From F22 sp963668535 (GTDB taxonomy: Bacteria > Bacteroidota > Bacteroidia > Bacteroidales > Bacteroidaceae), in NCBI GenBank assembly GCA_963668535.1, contig OY764867.1, positions 806,001 through 870,000 on the forward strand: 64,000 nt of DNA. The letters run 5' to 3'. The first letter of the stretch is position 1. Each line of letters starts with the position of its first letter. A program made the translations under genes and the position numbers. A model generated the notes under the pieces. It was not told the DNA's origin and did not search any database. It worked only from the letters and a program-made list of their open reading frames with translations. Shown here piece after piece: positions 16,202-25,026 of this stretch.

Positions 16202-17335
16202 ATGTATTTTAAAGATACTCTTGCACACGAAACATTAAAATCGCAACTCATTCGTGAGTATCAAGCGAATCATGTGCCTCACGCACAATTGTTTACTGGG
16301 GCAAATGGAGTAGGCAAACTACCTATGGCCATTGCTTATGCAAGATATCTATGCTGTGAAAATCCTGGACCTGATGATGCTTGTGGACACTGTCCATCTT
16401 GTGCCAAGTTTGACATATTGGCCCATCCAGACTTGTATCTTACATTTCCTATCATAAAGGTAAGTTCGGGAAGTAAACGCGAAATATGTGATCATTATAT
16501 GAATGAGTTCAGGGGCGCAGTACTCAACAATCCTTTTCTCGATTTAAAAGAATGGATTGATATAATGAATCAAGGGGCTAAGCAACCTTTAATCACCACT
16601 GAGGAGGGACAGGAGATACGTTCGCATCTAATGTTGTCTGCTAGTGAAGGACGATATAAGGTGTTAATTATGTGGTTACCAGAATTGATGCATACAAACT
16701 GTGCAAATGGGATACTCAAAATTCTGGAGGAACCACCTAGAGACACAGTGATGCTTTTGGTTACAGATAATGAAGAGCCTATACTTGACACCATTATGAG
16801 TCGAGTACAAAAGCGTTATTTCCAACGCTTGCCACAAGATATGATTGCCCACGTGCTGATGCAAGAGGAACATATGGGAGAAACCATGGCCATGCAAATT
16901 GCACATAGAGCCCAAGGCAGTATGGTTGCAGCACATGAGTTGTTACGTACCGACAATGAACGTGCTGACTTCAGAGAGTACTTTATTCAATTGATGCGCT
17001 TGAGTTATGCACGTAAAATAAAGGACATGAAGATGTGGAGCGAAACACTCGCCAAGTTAACACGAGATGAGCAAATACGTTTTTTTAAGTACGCATCAAC
17101 AATGGTACGCGAGAATTTTATATACAATTTTGGTTTGTCAGAACTAAACTATATGACGCCAGAAGAGAATGAATTTAGCAGCCGCTTTGCACGTTTCGTC
17201 AATGAAAGAAATATCTATCAACTTATGCACGAAATGGATGAAGCGATTCGACATATTGAGCAAAATGCTAATGCAAAAATCGTATTATTTGACTTTGCAT
17301 TAAAAATGATTGTTTTGCTCAAACAACCTACATAA
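16202..17335 (+). CDS. holB: DNA polymerase III delta-prime-like clamp-loader subunit
   Basis: This 377-residue protein of the clamp-loader AAA+ family has an N-terminal P-loop region GANGVGKLPMAI, where the usual Ser/Thr after Lys is Leu, so ATP binding is probably lost, as in other delta-prime subunits. A zinc-binding group of four cysteines follows (CCENPGPDDACGHCPSC). Sensor 1 and the SRC-like motif appear as LKILEEPP and TIMSRVQKRYF. It helps load the sliding clamp at the replication fork. It is followed by ricT after 12 bases, an arrangement also seen in other phyla. Confidence 0.9.
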   Translation: MYFKDTLAHETLKSQLIREYQANHVPHAQLFTGANGVGKLPMAIAYARYLCCENPGPDDACGHCPSCAKFDILAHPDLYLTFPIIKVSSGSKREICDHYMNEFRGAVLNNPFLDLKEWIDIMNQGAKQPLITTEEGQEIRSHLMLSASEGRYKVLIMWLPELMHTNCANGILKILEEPPRDTVMLLVTDNEEPILDTIMSRVQKRYFQRLPQDMIAHVLMQEEHMGETMAMQIAHRAQGSMVAAHELLRTDNERADFREYFIQLMRLSYARKIKDMKMWSETLAKLTRDEQIRFFKYASTMVRENFIYNFGLSELNYMTPEENEFSSRFARFVNERNIYQLMHEMDEAIRHIEQNANAKIVLFDFALKMIVLLKQPT

Positions 17336-17347
17336 TACCCTATATAT

Positions 17348-18787
17348 ATGGATCAAGAAAATCAACAATACGATCAGCCCGAACAAACCACTAACGCATG
17401 CGGTGGTTGCCAGAGTGATTGCCAACTGAAGTTTACACTAAATGACAGAAATAGTACATTTAGTGCACATGCTGTGGGACCACAAGATCAACAGCTTAAC
17501 ACATACGACTGGCTTGCTGAAGTGCCGACCAATTGTCAAGCAACACAGATGGTAGAAGTACAATTCAAGAATACTCGCAAAGGGTATTACAAAAACAGTA
17601 CAAATCTACCTCTTGAAAAGGGAGATATTGTGGCCGTGGAATCTCAACCAGGACATGATATTGGTCGAGTTACTTTAACTGGCCAATTGGTCGAGTTACA
17701 ACTAAAGAAAGCAAAGCTAAAACCAGATGCTGAAATTAAACGAGTATACCGCAAAGCTAAGCCAGTAGACCTTGAAAAGTGGGAACAGGCTAAAGCGAAA
17801 GAACATGATACAATGATTCGCTCTAGAGAGATTGCAAAATCACTGCAACTAGAGATGAAAATCGGTGATGTAGAATATCAAGGTGATGGCAATAAAGCTA
17901 TTTTCTACTACATTGCTGATGGTCGTGTTGACTTCCGACAACTCATTAAAGTGCTAGCTGAAACTTTTAGAGTACGCATCGAAATGAAACAAATTGGTGC
18001 TCGCCAAGAGGCTGGACGAATCGGTGGTATTGGGCCATGTGGTCGTGAATTGTGTTGTGCTACGTGGATGACAAACTTTGTATCTGTATCAACCAATGCA
18101 GCTAGAAATCAAGACATCTCTTTAAATCCTCAAAAACTCGCAGGACAATGCGCCAAATTAAAATGCTGCTTGAACTATGAAGTAGATTGCTATGTAGAAG
18201 CTTTAAAGCGCTTGCCAGCTAGACAGGTGCAACTTGAGACAAAAGATAATACTTACTATTACTTTAAAGCGGATATTTTATCTGGAACAATTACCTATTC
18301 GACTGATAAACAAATCCCTGCAAATCTTGTGAGCATTAGCAATAAACGTGCATTTGAAATCATCAAGCTAAATAAGGCAGGAGAAAAACCTTTGCGTCTA
18401 CATGATGATGATTACGTAGAACCAAGCAAGGAGAATGTAGACCTACTTAGTCAGGATGATTTGACGCGTTTTGATAAACGAACCAATAAAAAACGTCCGC
18501 AAAAAAGAAGAAAACCACAAGGGGAAAGACGCAATCAATCGCAAGGTAACAATAAGCCAAGAGATCCACAACAAGAGACTGGAGAGGTGCGTGAGAGAAC
18601 TGTCAATCGACCTAGGGGGAAGAATCAAAACAGGAAACAACCTAAAAATTCTGATGGGGTAAAACCACAAACGAACGGGCAACGTAAACCAGATTCAAGA
18701 CCTCCTAGAAAGCGTCCAAACAATAACCCAAAAAACGACAAGAGAAATGGGGAAAGTAAACCGTCTTCGGCTCCTAAAGCTGAGTAG
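17348..18787 (+). CDS. ricT: PSP1-domain protein (RicT/YaaT-like)
   Basis: This 479-residue protein carries a PSP1 C-terminal domain at about residues 100-300. Family cysteines are well seen (GPCGRELCCATW, CAKLKCCLNY), and N-terminal cysteines (ACGGCQSDC) add further ligands. In Bacillus, RicT acts with other Ric proteins in an iron-sulfur-containing complex that affects RNA processing; the partners are not seen here. The last 125 residues are a Lys/Arg/Asn/Gln-rich low-complexity tail unlike the Bacillus protein and probably bind RNA. The final 41 bases overlap the gldH start. Confidence 0.9.
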   Translation: MDQENQQYDQPEQTTNACGGCQSDCQLKFTLNDRNSTFSAHAVGPQDQQLNTYDWLAEVPTNCQATQMVEVQFKNTRKGYYKNSTNLPLEKGDIVAVESQPGHDIGRVTLTGQLVELQLKKAKLKPDAEIKRVYRKAKPVDLEKWEQAKAKEHDTMIRSREIAKSLQLEMKIGDVEYQGDGNKAIFYYIADGRVDFRQLIKVLAETFRVRIEMKQIGARQEAGRIGGIGPCGRELCCATWMTNFVSVSTNAARNQDISLNPQKLAGQCAKLKCCLNYEVDCYVEALKRLPARQVQLETKDNTYYYFKADILSGTITYSTDKQIPANLVSISNKRAFEIIKLNKAGEKPLRLHDDDYVEPSKENVDLLSQDDLTRFDKRTNKKRPQKRRKPQGERRNQSQGNNKPRDPQQETGEVRERTVNRPRGKNQNRKQPKNSDGVKPQTNGQRKPDSRPPRKRPNNNPKNDKRNGESKPSSAPKAE

Positions 18788-19259
18788 TTTATTCCTACTA
18801 ATATTGATGGCTGGGTGTACGGATAGTACACTCTGCCATCTTCAATGGTATTCACTACCAACAAAGGGAAATACGTGGACTACACTAGACACATTGTCTA
18901 TAGAGCTATCATCTAATCTAAAGGAAACATCAAAAGCCTTTTCTTGGCAAATCGAAGCAGCGGGTAATACATATTTTGATTATACGTATGTTCAACTACA
19001 AGTGGGGGTAGAAACAAAAGATACTATCTATTGGCAGCTTGTCAATTTACAAGCTGATAGCGCGTCCTATACAAACAATCGGAAAGAGAATTTCGGGCGT
19101 GTATTATGGAAACAAAAAGATAAGCTATCACATATACACACCGACTCGGGGCTAAAAGAGAATGATAGCATTCAGCGTATCATTGTATTACCGATATCAG
19201 ACACTCAACATATTACCGATATCGGGTTGTGCGTGCAGCATCTATCCTCAAGAAGATAA
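18747..19259 (+). CDS. gldH: GldH family lipoprotein
   Basis: This 170-residue protein has a signal peptide and lipobox LMAGC (cysteine near residue 24). A beta-rich body follows, with the GldH-like segments TWTTLDTLSIEL and YTYVQLQVGVETKDTIYW. GldH is needed for gliding in flavobacteria, but the family also occurs in non-gliding Bacteroidales, where its role is unknown. It starts inside ricT (41-base overlap) and its last 47 bases overlap the end of rodA on the other strand. No terminator lies between these converging genes. Confidence 0.82.
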   Translation: MGKVNRLRLLKLSSLFLLILMAGCTDSTLCHLQWYSLPTKGNTWTTLDTLSIELSSNLKETSKAFSWQIEAAGNTYFDYTYVQLQVGVETKDTIYWQLVNLQADSASYTNNRKENFGRVLWKQKDKLSHIHTDSGLKENDSIQRIIVLPISDTQHITDIGLCVQHLSSRR

Positions 19260-20673
19260 ATAGTAATAGGCTAAATCCCCATAATGATGATCCACCATAA
19301 CTAAAAAACGGGAGTGGGATACCAATAACAGGGGTAAGTCCTAATACCATTCCTACATTAATAAAAAGGTGAAATAAGAATATACTGGCCACAGAATAGC
19401 CATACACTCGTCCAAATGCAGTAGGCTGTCGTTCGGATAAAAAGATAATCCGCAATATAAAAATCAAATAGAGTAAGAGGACTGCACTGGAACCTAAAAA
19501 GCCTTGTTCTTCTCCAATGGTACAAAAAATAAAATCGGTATCTTGCTCTGGCACATAACTCAACTTGGTCTGTGTACCATTTAAAAATCCTTTACCTGTC
19601 AATCCACCAGATCCAATAGCGATCTTACTTTGTGCCACGTTATATCCAGCATCTTTTGTGTCTTGAATAATACCAAGTAATACTTTAATACGAGTACTTT
19701 GGTGGGCACCAAGCACGTTATTAAAGACGTAATTGGAGGAGTATAAGAAACCTATTGACCCTATGGTAAACAAGGCTATAAATCCATAAGTAAGCTTGTG
19801 ACGTACAATCCATTGATATACTAAATAGATAAATAAGCTCACACATAAGCCCAATATGGTCAAGACTTGATTGAAAGGATATATATGTATGGCTACTTGG
19901 TAACTGATGATAGGAACGAGACATAATGCTGCCAACCACCTGAACACATGAGCTCTATTCAACTTGTACACAAAGAGGAGGCCTAGTGTGAAGGCAGCAA
20001 TGATAAGCAAGACTGCATAATGCCCCACACTAGATGTATCAAGGCAGAATAGAGTATCACCAAACCGGATCCCCACTACAAAATAAATCACTGCAGATAC
20101 GCCTACAAATAGAATTGCTCCTGGCATTCCCTCACGATAAAACACTAGAAAAAAGGCAAGATATACTAGGGCACTCCCTGTTTCTTTTTGAGCTATAATA
20201 AGTAAAAGTGGGATAAATACAATAGCAGCTGTACGAATAGAGTATTTGAGCTTATTAATAGAATATCCATAGCTACCCATAAAACGTGCTAAGGTTAAAG
20301 CAGTAGCAAACTTAGCAAATTCGGCGGGTTGTAAACTAACTGGTCCTAGCTTGAGCCATGAATGTGAACCTTTAACATCGGGGGCGATAAAAATAGTCAC
20401 AAAAAGAAGTCCCAACATGGCTATATATATGGGATAGGAAAAGAGTTCATAAAACTTATCTTCTATCATGAGCAACATAAAACCAAGGACTAAAGATAAT
20501 CCTATCCACATCATTTGCTTACCAGGACGAGATGCAAATTCAAAGAAATTTAACTGCCCTACCTCGTAGCTGGCACCACAAATACTAAACCAACCACATA
20601 TTAGTAGTAGGATGTACAACCCAACGACTATCCAATCTAGTTGTTTCCAGACATTAACGTTTCGTGTTACCAT
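19213..20673 (-). CDS. rodA: Rod shape-determining peptidoglycan polymerase RodA
   Basis: This 486-residue SEDS-family glycosyltransferase polymerises lipid II for side-wall growth together with PBP2. About ten membrane helices are visible. Family motifs are KGSHSWLKLGPVSLQPAEFAK and, near the end, GEEQGFLGS and IGIPLPFFSYGGSS. It is longer than the E. coli protein because of inserted helices in the middle, which is usual in Bacteroidetes. It overlaps mrdA by 20 bases and ends the purH-mreBCD-mrdA-rodA unit. Confidence 0.95.
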   Translation of the reverse strand: MVTRNVNVWKQLDWIVVGLYILLLICGWFSICGASYEVGQLNFFEFASRPGKQMMWIGLSLVLGFMLLMIEDKFYELFSYPIYIAMLGLLFVTIFIAPDVKGSHSWLKLGPVSLQPAEFAKFATALTLARFMGSYGYSINKLKYSIRTAAIVFIPLLLIIAQKETGSALVYLAFFLVFYREGMPGAILFVGVSAVIYFVVGIRFGDTLFCLDTSSVGHYAVLLIIAAFTLGLLFVYKLNRAHVFRWLAALCLVPIISYQVAIHIYPFNQVLTILGLCVSLFIYLVYQWIVRHKLTYGFIALFTIGSIGFLYSSNYVFNNVLGAHQSTRIKVLLGIIQDTKDAGYNVAQSKIAIGSGGLTGKGFLNGTQTKLSYVPEQDTDFIFCTIGEEQGFLGSSAVLLLYLIFILRIIFLSERQPTAFGRVYGYSVASIFLFHLFINVGMVLGLTPVIGIPLPFFSYGGSSLWGFSLLLFIFLRIDAARTTRYR

Positions 20674-22504
20674 AATATATCTTTCTGTTTCTAATATATT
20701 CTACTCGTGCTTTTGAAGCTGTACTCAAAGTATCGTTTAAATACTTTTCCATAATAAGTGATCCTATAGGCACACCGTATACTGCCCCAAATCCACCATT
20801 CTCTACATATACAGCAACAGCTATCTTAGGCTTATGCATTGGTGCAAACCCCATAAAGACACTATGATCATGCCCCTTATTTTGAGCTGTACCAGTTTTA
20901 CCACAAACTTCGATATTTGGGATATCGCCTGAACGGCATGTTCCAGATGTAACAGCCATACGCATTCCTTCGACAATATCTTCATAGTACTTTTTATCTA
21001 TACTAGTACGATGCTTCTCTGTATATTTTTGATCTATATTTTCATCGCTTACACCTTTGACAACGTGTGGCGTTATGTAGTATCCTCTGTTGGCTATTGT
21101 GGCTGATAAGTTTGCTATCTGTAGTGGAGTTAATAGAATTTCCCCTTGACCAATTGCAATACTAATTATTGTGAGCCCATTCCAACGCTTATGGTAGACC
21201 TTATCATAAAACTGAGCATTCGGAATGAAACCACGCGCCTCACCTGGCAAGTCGACACCTAGTCTATATCCAAACCCTTGAGATACCATATGATCTTTCC
21301 AAACGGTTAAGGCCTCTTGTGGACTATCGTATTTATTACTTCCTATCAAATGATATAATCCCCAACAAAAATAGCTATTACAACTAGTGGCGATAGCAGG
21401 TATTAATGTTAATGGAGATGGGTGGGCATGGCATCCAACCGTTAAGCCCTTAAAGTGAAAACCATGACTACAAGGATATGCAGTAGAAGGTTGAATAATG
21501 CCCTCTTGTAAATACACCATGCCTTCAGCAGTCTTAAATGTAGATCCTGGAGGATATGTGCCTTGTATAGCTCTGTTTAACAAAGGGCGATGAGGGTCTT
21601 TACTTAAAGCCACTTGATGATTTCCACGTTCACGTCCCACCATCAAATCTGGACTATAACTAGGCGAAGATACCATAGCTAAAATCTCACCTGTTGCAGG
21701 TTCAATAGCTACCACACTACCTATTTTACCTTGCATCAGTTTTTCTGCTAGTTCTTGAAGCTGGACATCAATACTCAGCGTAAGGTCGTGACCAGGAATA
21801 GGTTGACGATCTAAAATTCCATCTTTATAGCTTCCTTTGATACGTCCATGTGCATCTCTGAGTAAGACTTTGACTCCTTTTTGTCCTCGTAAATCTTTTT
21901 CATAAGCACGTTCCACACCTTGTTTGCCAATATAATCACCTCGTCTGTAATAAGGATCATTTTTCATATCCCGTTGTGAAACCTCGGCAATTCCCCCCAG
22001 TAGGTGAGCGGCCACTTTATGTTTGTATTGACGAATGCTACGCTTGCTCACATAAAAGCCTGGAAATCGGAATAATTTTTCTTGAAAGACGCCAATATCT
22101 TTTGGAGCCAATTGACTCATAAATAATTGGTGAGTATATCTAGAATAACCAGGATTACGATGACGATTACAAATGTAGGCCATGCGTTCATCAAAATCCT
22201 GTTTAGTTATATGTAAGGCATCACATAAATCAAGGGTATCTATATGTCCTTCTGCTTCTTTCAGGACAACGGTAATATCGTATGCCGTCTGATTGTACAC
22301 AATCAGTTCACCTTTCCTATCAGTAATCATCCCACGAGAGGGGTAACGAATCTGATGGTATAGGGCATTACTTTCTGCATATTGTTTGTACTCATCTGTT
22401 AACACCTGAAGCACTAACAAACGAGCAATATATAGCACAACAACTAAAACTGCTATACCTGCAATAACAAAACGACGGTTTTCAAAACGATAATCTTTTG
22501 CCAT
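20654..22504 (-). CDS. mrdA: Penicillin-binding protein 2
   Basis: This 616-residue class B transpeptidase cross-links side-wall peptidoglycan with RodA. It has a single N-terminal membrane helix (about 11-34), then the PBP dimerisation region (about 50-230) and the transpeptidase domain. The active-site serine is S321 in PPGSTFK, the SxN motif is SCN, and KTGTAQN is the third motif. It sits between mreD (13 bases upstream) and rodA (20-base overlap), the standard elongasome order. Confidence 0.96.
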   Translation of the reverse strand: MAKDYRFENRRFVIAGIAVLVVVLYIARLLVLQVLTDEYKQYAESNALYHQIRYPSRGMITDRKGELIVYNQTAYDITVVLKEAEGHIDTLDLCDALHITKQDFDERMAYICNRHRNPGYSRYTHQLFMSQLAPKDIGVFQEKLFRFPGFYVSKRSIRQYKHKVAAHLLGGIAEVSQRDMKNDPYYRRGDYIGKQGVERAYEKDLRGQKGVKVLLRDAHGRIKGSYKDGILDRQPIPGHDLTLSIDVQLQELAEKLMQGKIGSVVAIEPATGEILAMVSSPSYSPDLMVGRERGNHQVALSKDPHRPLLNRAIQGTYPPGSTFKTAEGMVYLQEGIIQPSTAYPCSHGFHFKGLTVGCHAHPSPLTLIPAIATSCNSYFCWGLYHLIGSNKYDSPQEALTVWKDHMVSQGFGYRLGVDLPGEARGFIPNAQFYDKVYHKRWNGLTIISIAIGQGEILLTPLQIANLSATIANRGYYITPHVVKGVSDENIDQKYTEKHRTSIDKKYYEDIVEGMRMAVTSGTCRSGDIPNIEVCGKTGTAQNKGHDHSVFMGFAPMHKPKIAVAVYVENGGFGAVYGVPIGSLIMEKYLNDTLSTASKARVEYIRNRKIYYGNTKR

Positions 22505-22517
22505 ACTAGCCTAATAT

Positions 22518-23024
22518 TTACGCATTACTTCTGAAAAAAAGACGTACAGAAGCAAGTAGGATAATTGTAAAAATAGAGCTGGCTACTACGTCACGTAAAT
22601 AGATAATGAATGCGAACTGTCCGAACTGTCCTACCCCTAATAAGATGGCAATAAAAAGCACTACAGAAAATACAAGATATTTCCAATAAGCAGTTCGGCC
22701 CATTTCTTTAAAAGAAGGCACGAAGGCATCATTTTCTTCAAAACTTGTACACAACTTCAATAAATTAGGACGTACAAAAGCATAGGCCACAGAAGCAGCT
22801 GCAAATACCCCTGGTGTACTCGACAACATATCAACCATAAGACCAGAAAAGAAGGCCCATAGCATCAAGGAATTAGATGAAATGTCCGACTTTATGTGCA
22901 TGATAAAAAATAAAATAACATATGGGGTAGCGCAATGAAATACAAGCAAGTTGTTTAATAACAAAGCTTGCAATAAGACCAAAAAAAACATAGAAGCTAT
23001 TCGAGATAATACTGTTTGAAACAT
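22518..23024 (-). CDS. mreD: Rod shape-determining protein MreD
   Basis: This 168-residue integral membrane protein has five to six predicted helices and few charged residues, as expected for MreD, which links MreC to the rest of the elongasome. The middle has the MreD-like GLMVDMLSSTPGVFAA segment. Sequence conservation in this family is low, so position between mreC and mrdA is the main support. The ATG at 23024 is preferred; a GTG six bases upstream is possible. Confidence 0.85.
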   Translation of the reverse strand: MFQTVLSRIASMFFLVLLQALLLNNLLVFHCATPYVILFFIMHIKSDISSNSLMLWAFFSGLMVDMLSSTPGVFAAASVAYAFVRPNLLKLCTSFEENDAFVPSFKEMGRTAYWKYLVFSVVLFIAILLGVGQFGQFAFIIYLRDVVASSIFTIILLASVRLFFRSNA

Positions 23025-23051
23025 AGACACATGTAAGTTAATGGTTCATAA

Positions 23052-23888
23052 TCACTTGACTTGTAATTTTTTTATTTCATCGGATTGAAATAAAGAAACC
23101 ACAGCTACATGCTTTATTGTAGAAAAATCTGTCAAGAGCTTTATGTTCAATTCAAATGATTTTTGATCTTCACTTTTCGTCACATCCTGGACGACTCCAA
23201 CTGGAACATTTGCTGGGAAAATGGTTGAGTATCCGCTAGTCACTACTGTGTCACCTACTGCCACTTGGCTATGCAAGGGTAAATCTTTCAATGTAGCTCT
23301 ATCTGTACGCCCACCACTCCAGTCTAAAAATCCAAAATAATGACTCTTTTGTACCATGCAGCTCAGATGATTATCGGCATTGAGCACGGACAAAACCAAG
23401 GCGTAGTGGTCACTAACTCCATAGACAACACCGACTACCCCATGTACACCTACAACCCCCATTTCGGAACGTACTCCATCCAAACGACCTTTGTTGATCG
23501 TGATGTAGTTATGCATCTTATTCAGACTATTACGAACAATACGTGCACTAATAAGAGTATCCTCTAAATGTATCAACTTATATATTGACTGGGCACGAAG
23601 CGTATCAAGTATAGCTGCATCAGCTTGTTTCGATTCCAACTGATTGATCTTACTCCGCAAAATTTGGTTTTCAGTAACCAAAGCTTCATTCTCTTCAGCC
23701 AATCCAAAATAATGGGTAGTCTCACTATACCAATTATTTACCGCACCAGACATTCCACTTGCAGCTGTAAAGAAAATACCCTCTTGATATCGATTAAATC
23801 GTACAACAAGAAATAGGCAAAAGACTTCAAGCAACAGGAATAAAAACCAGTGATTGTGACGGATTAGAAATTGAAGTAAATGGCGCAT
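23052..23888 (-). CDS. mreC: Rod shape-determining protein MreC
   Basis: This 278-residue protein has one N-terminal membrane helix (about 13-30) and a short coiled coil (about 68-95, ALVTENQILRSKINQLES). The periplasmic double beta-barrel of MreC follows (INKGRLDGVRSEMGVV, VVTSGYSTIFPANVPVGVV). MreC switches on PBP2-RodA. It lies 88 bases downstream of mreB, with a hairpin in the gap, and 27 bases before mreD. Confidence 0.93.
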   Translation of the reverse strand: MRHLLQFLIRHNHWFLFLLLEVFCLFLVVRFNRYQEGIFFTAASGMSGAVNNWYSETTHYFGLAEENEALVTENQILRSKINQLESKQADAAILDTLRAQSIYKLIHLEDTLISARIVRNSLNKMHNYITINKGRLDGVRSEMGVVGVHGVVGVVYGVSDHYALVLSVLNADNHLSCMVQKSHYFGFLDWSGGRTDRATLKDLPLHSQVAVGDTVVTSGYSTIFPANVPVGVVQDVTKSEDQKSFELNIKLLTDFSTIKHVAVVSLFQSDEIKKLQVK

Positions 23889-23913
23889 AAGAGTAAGTTC
23901 GTAAAATGTTAGA

Positions 23914-23941
23914 TCACCGCGTCCTATTTTGAACGCGGTGA
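23914..23941. other. Stem-loop in the mreB-mreC gap
   Basis: A 9-bp GC-rich perfect stem (23914-23922 with 23933-23941) has a 10-base loop. The minus-strand flank is not T-rich, so it is a poor terminator. It may be an RNA-processing or stability element that lets mreB be expressed above mreC. Confidence 0.5.
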
Positions 23942-23976
23942 CACATTATATAATAAGGTATATCTTATAGACTAGA

Positions 23977-24996
23977 TTAACGCATCAAGAATGGGAAACG
24001 ATCTACATTCTTTAAAGCAATACCTGTACCTTTAGCTACACAATGCAATGGATCTTCTGCAATATGAAATGGAATATTAATTTTATCTTGCAGACGTTTA
24101 TCCAATCCACGCATCAAAGCTCCACCACCTGCTAGATAAATACCATTATTGACAATATCGGCATACAACTCTGGTGGCGTGTTTTCAAGTGCACTCAATA
24201 CAGCAGATTCAATCTTAGTGATAGATTTATCTAGACAATGAGCAATCTCTTGATAACATACTGGCACCTTCATTGGAAGTGCTGTGATACGATTAGGACC
24301 ATGTACAATGTAATCCTCAGGTGGATTTTCCAACTCGGTTAATGCAGCACCTACATGAATCTTAATACGTTCGGCCATACGTTCAGAAACCTTTACGTTA
24401 TGTTGACGACTCATATAATGCTGAATATCTTCAGTGAAATCATCCCCTGCAATACGAATAGAACTATTTGAGACTATACCACCCAATGAAATAACTGCAA
24501 TTTCGGTAGACCCCCCACCTATATCGACGATCATATTTCCTTCTGGTGCTTCAACATCAACACCAATCCCAATGGCAGCAGCCATAGGTTCAAAAAGTAG
24601 ATAGACGTCACGACCACCTGCATGCTCAGCTGAGTCACGAACAGCACGTAACTCAACTTCTGTTGAACCTGATGGAACACCAATTACCATCTTTAATGAT
24701 GGACTGAAAAGATGTCCGCGAGTATTGACTTTTTTGATCAGACCACGCATCATTTGTTCACAAGCGTAGAAGTCGGCAATGACACCGTCACGAAGTGGAC
24801 GAATAGTGCGGATATTTTCATTAGTCTTTTCGTGCATTTTCTTCGCACGATCACCAACCGCAATCATCTTGTCAGTACGGCGATCAAGAGCCACCACAGA
24901 TGGCTCGTCAACAACAATCTTACCATTGCTGATAATGATTGTATTCGCCGTTCCCAAGTCCATTGCAATTTCTTGGGTAAAGGAAAATAGTCCCAT
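23977..24996 (-). CDS. mreB: Rod shape-determining protein MreB
   Basis: This 339-residue bacterial actin forms membrane-bound filaments that guide side-wall synthesis. ATP-binding motifs are intact: MDLGTANT (phosphate 1), IVDIGGGSTEIAVI (phosphate 2) and GIYLAGGGALMRGLD (adenosine). The N-terminus MGLFSFTQE can form the membrane-binding end. It lies 30 bases downstream of purH with no promoter box between, so it is probably transcribed from the purH promoter. Confidence 0.97.
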   Translation of the reverse strand: MGLFSFTQEIAMDLGTANTIIISNGKIVVDEPSVVALDRRTDKMIAVGDRAKKMHEKTNENIRTIRPLRDGVIADFYACEQMMRGLIKKVNTRGHLFSPSLKMVIGVPSGSTEVELRAVRDSAEHAGGRDVYLLFEPMAAAIGIGVDVEAPEGNMIVDIGGGSTEIAVISLGGIVSNSSIRIAGDDFTEDIQHYMSRQHNVKVSERMAERIKIHVGAALTELENPPEDYIVHGPNRITALPMKVPVCYQEIAHCLDKSITKIESAVLSALENTPPELYADIVNNGIYLAGGGALMRGLDKRLQDKINIPFHIAEDPLHCVAKGTGIALKNVDRFPFLMR

Positions 24997-25026
24997 AGTT
25001 ATTCTTCTTAATTTATTATTGCTACA

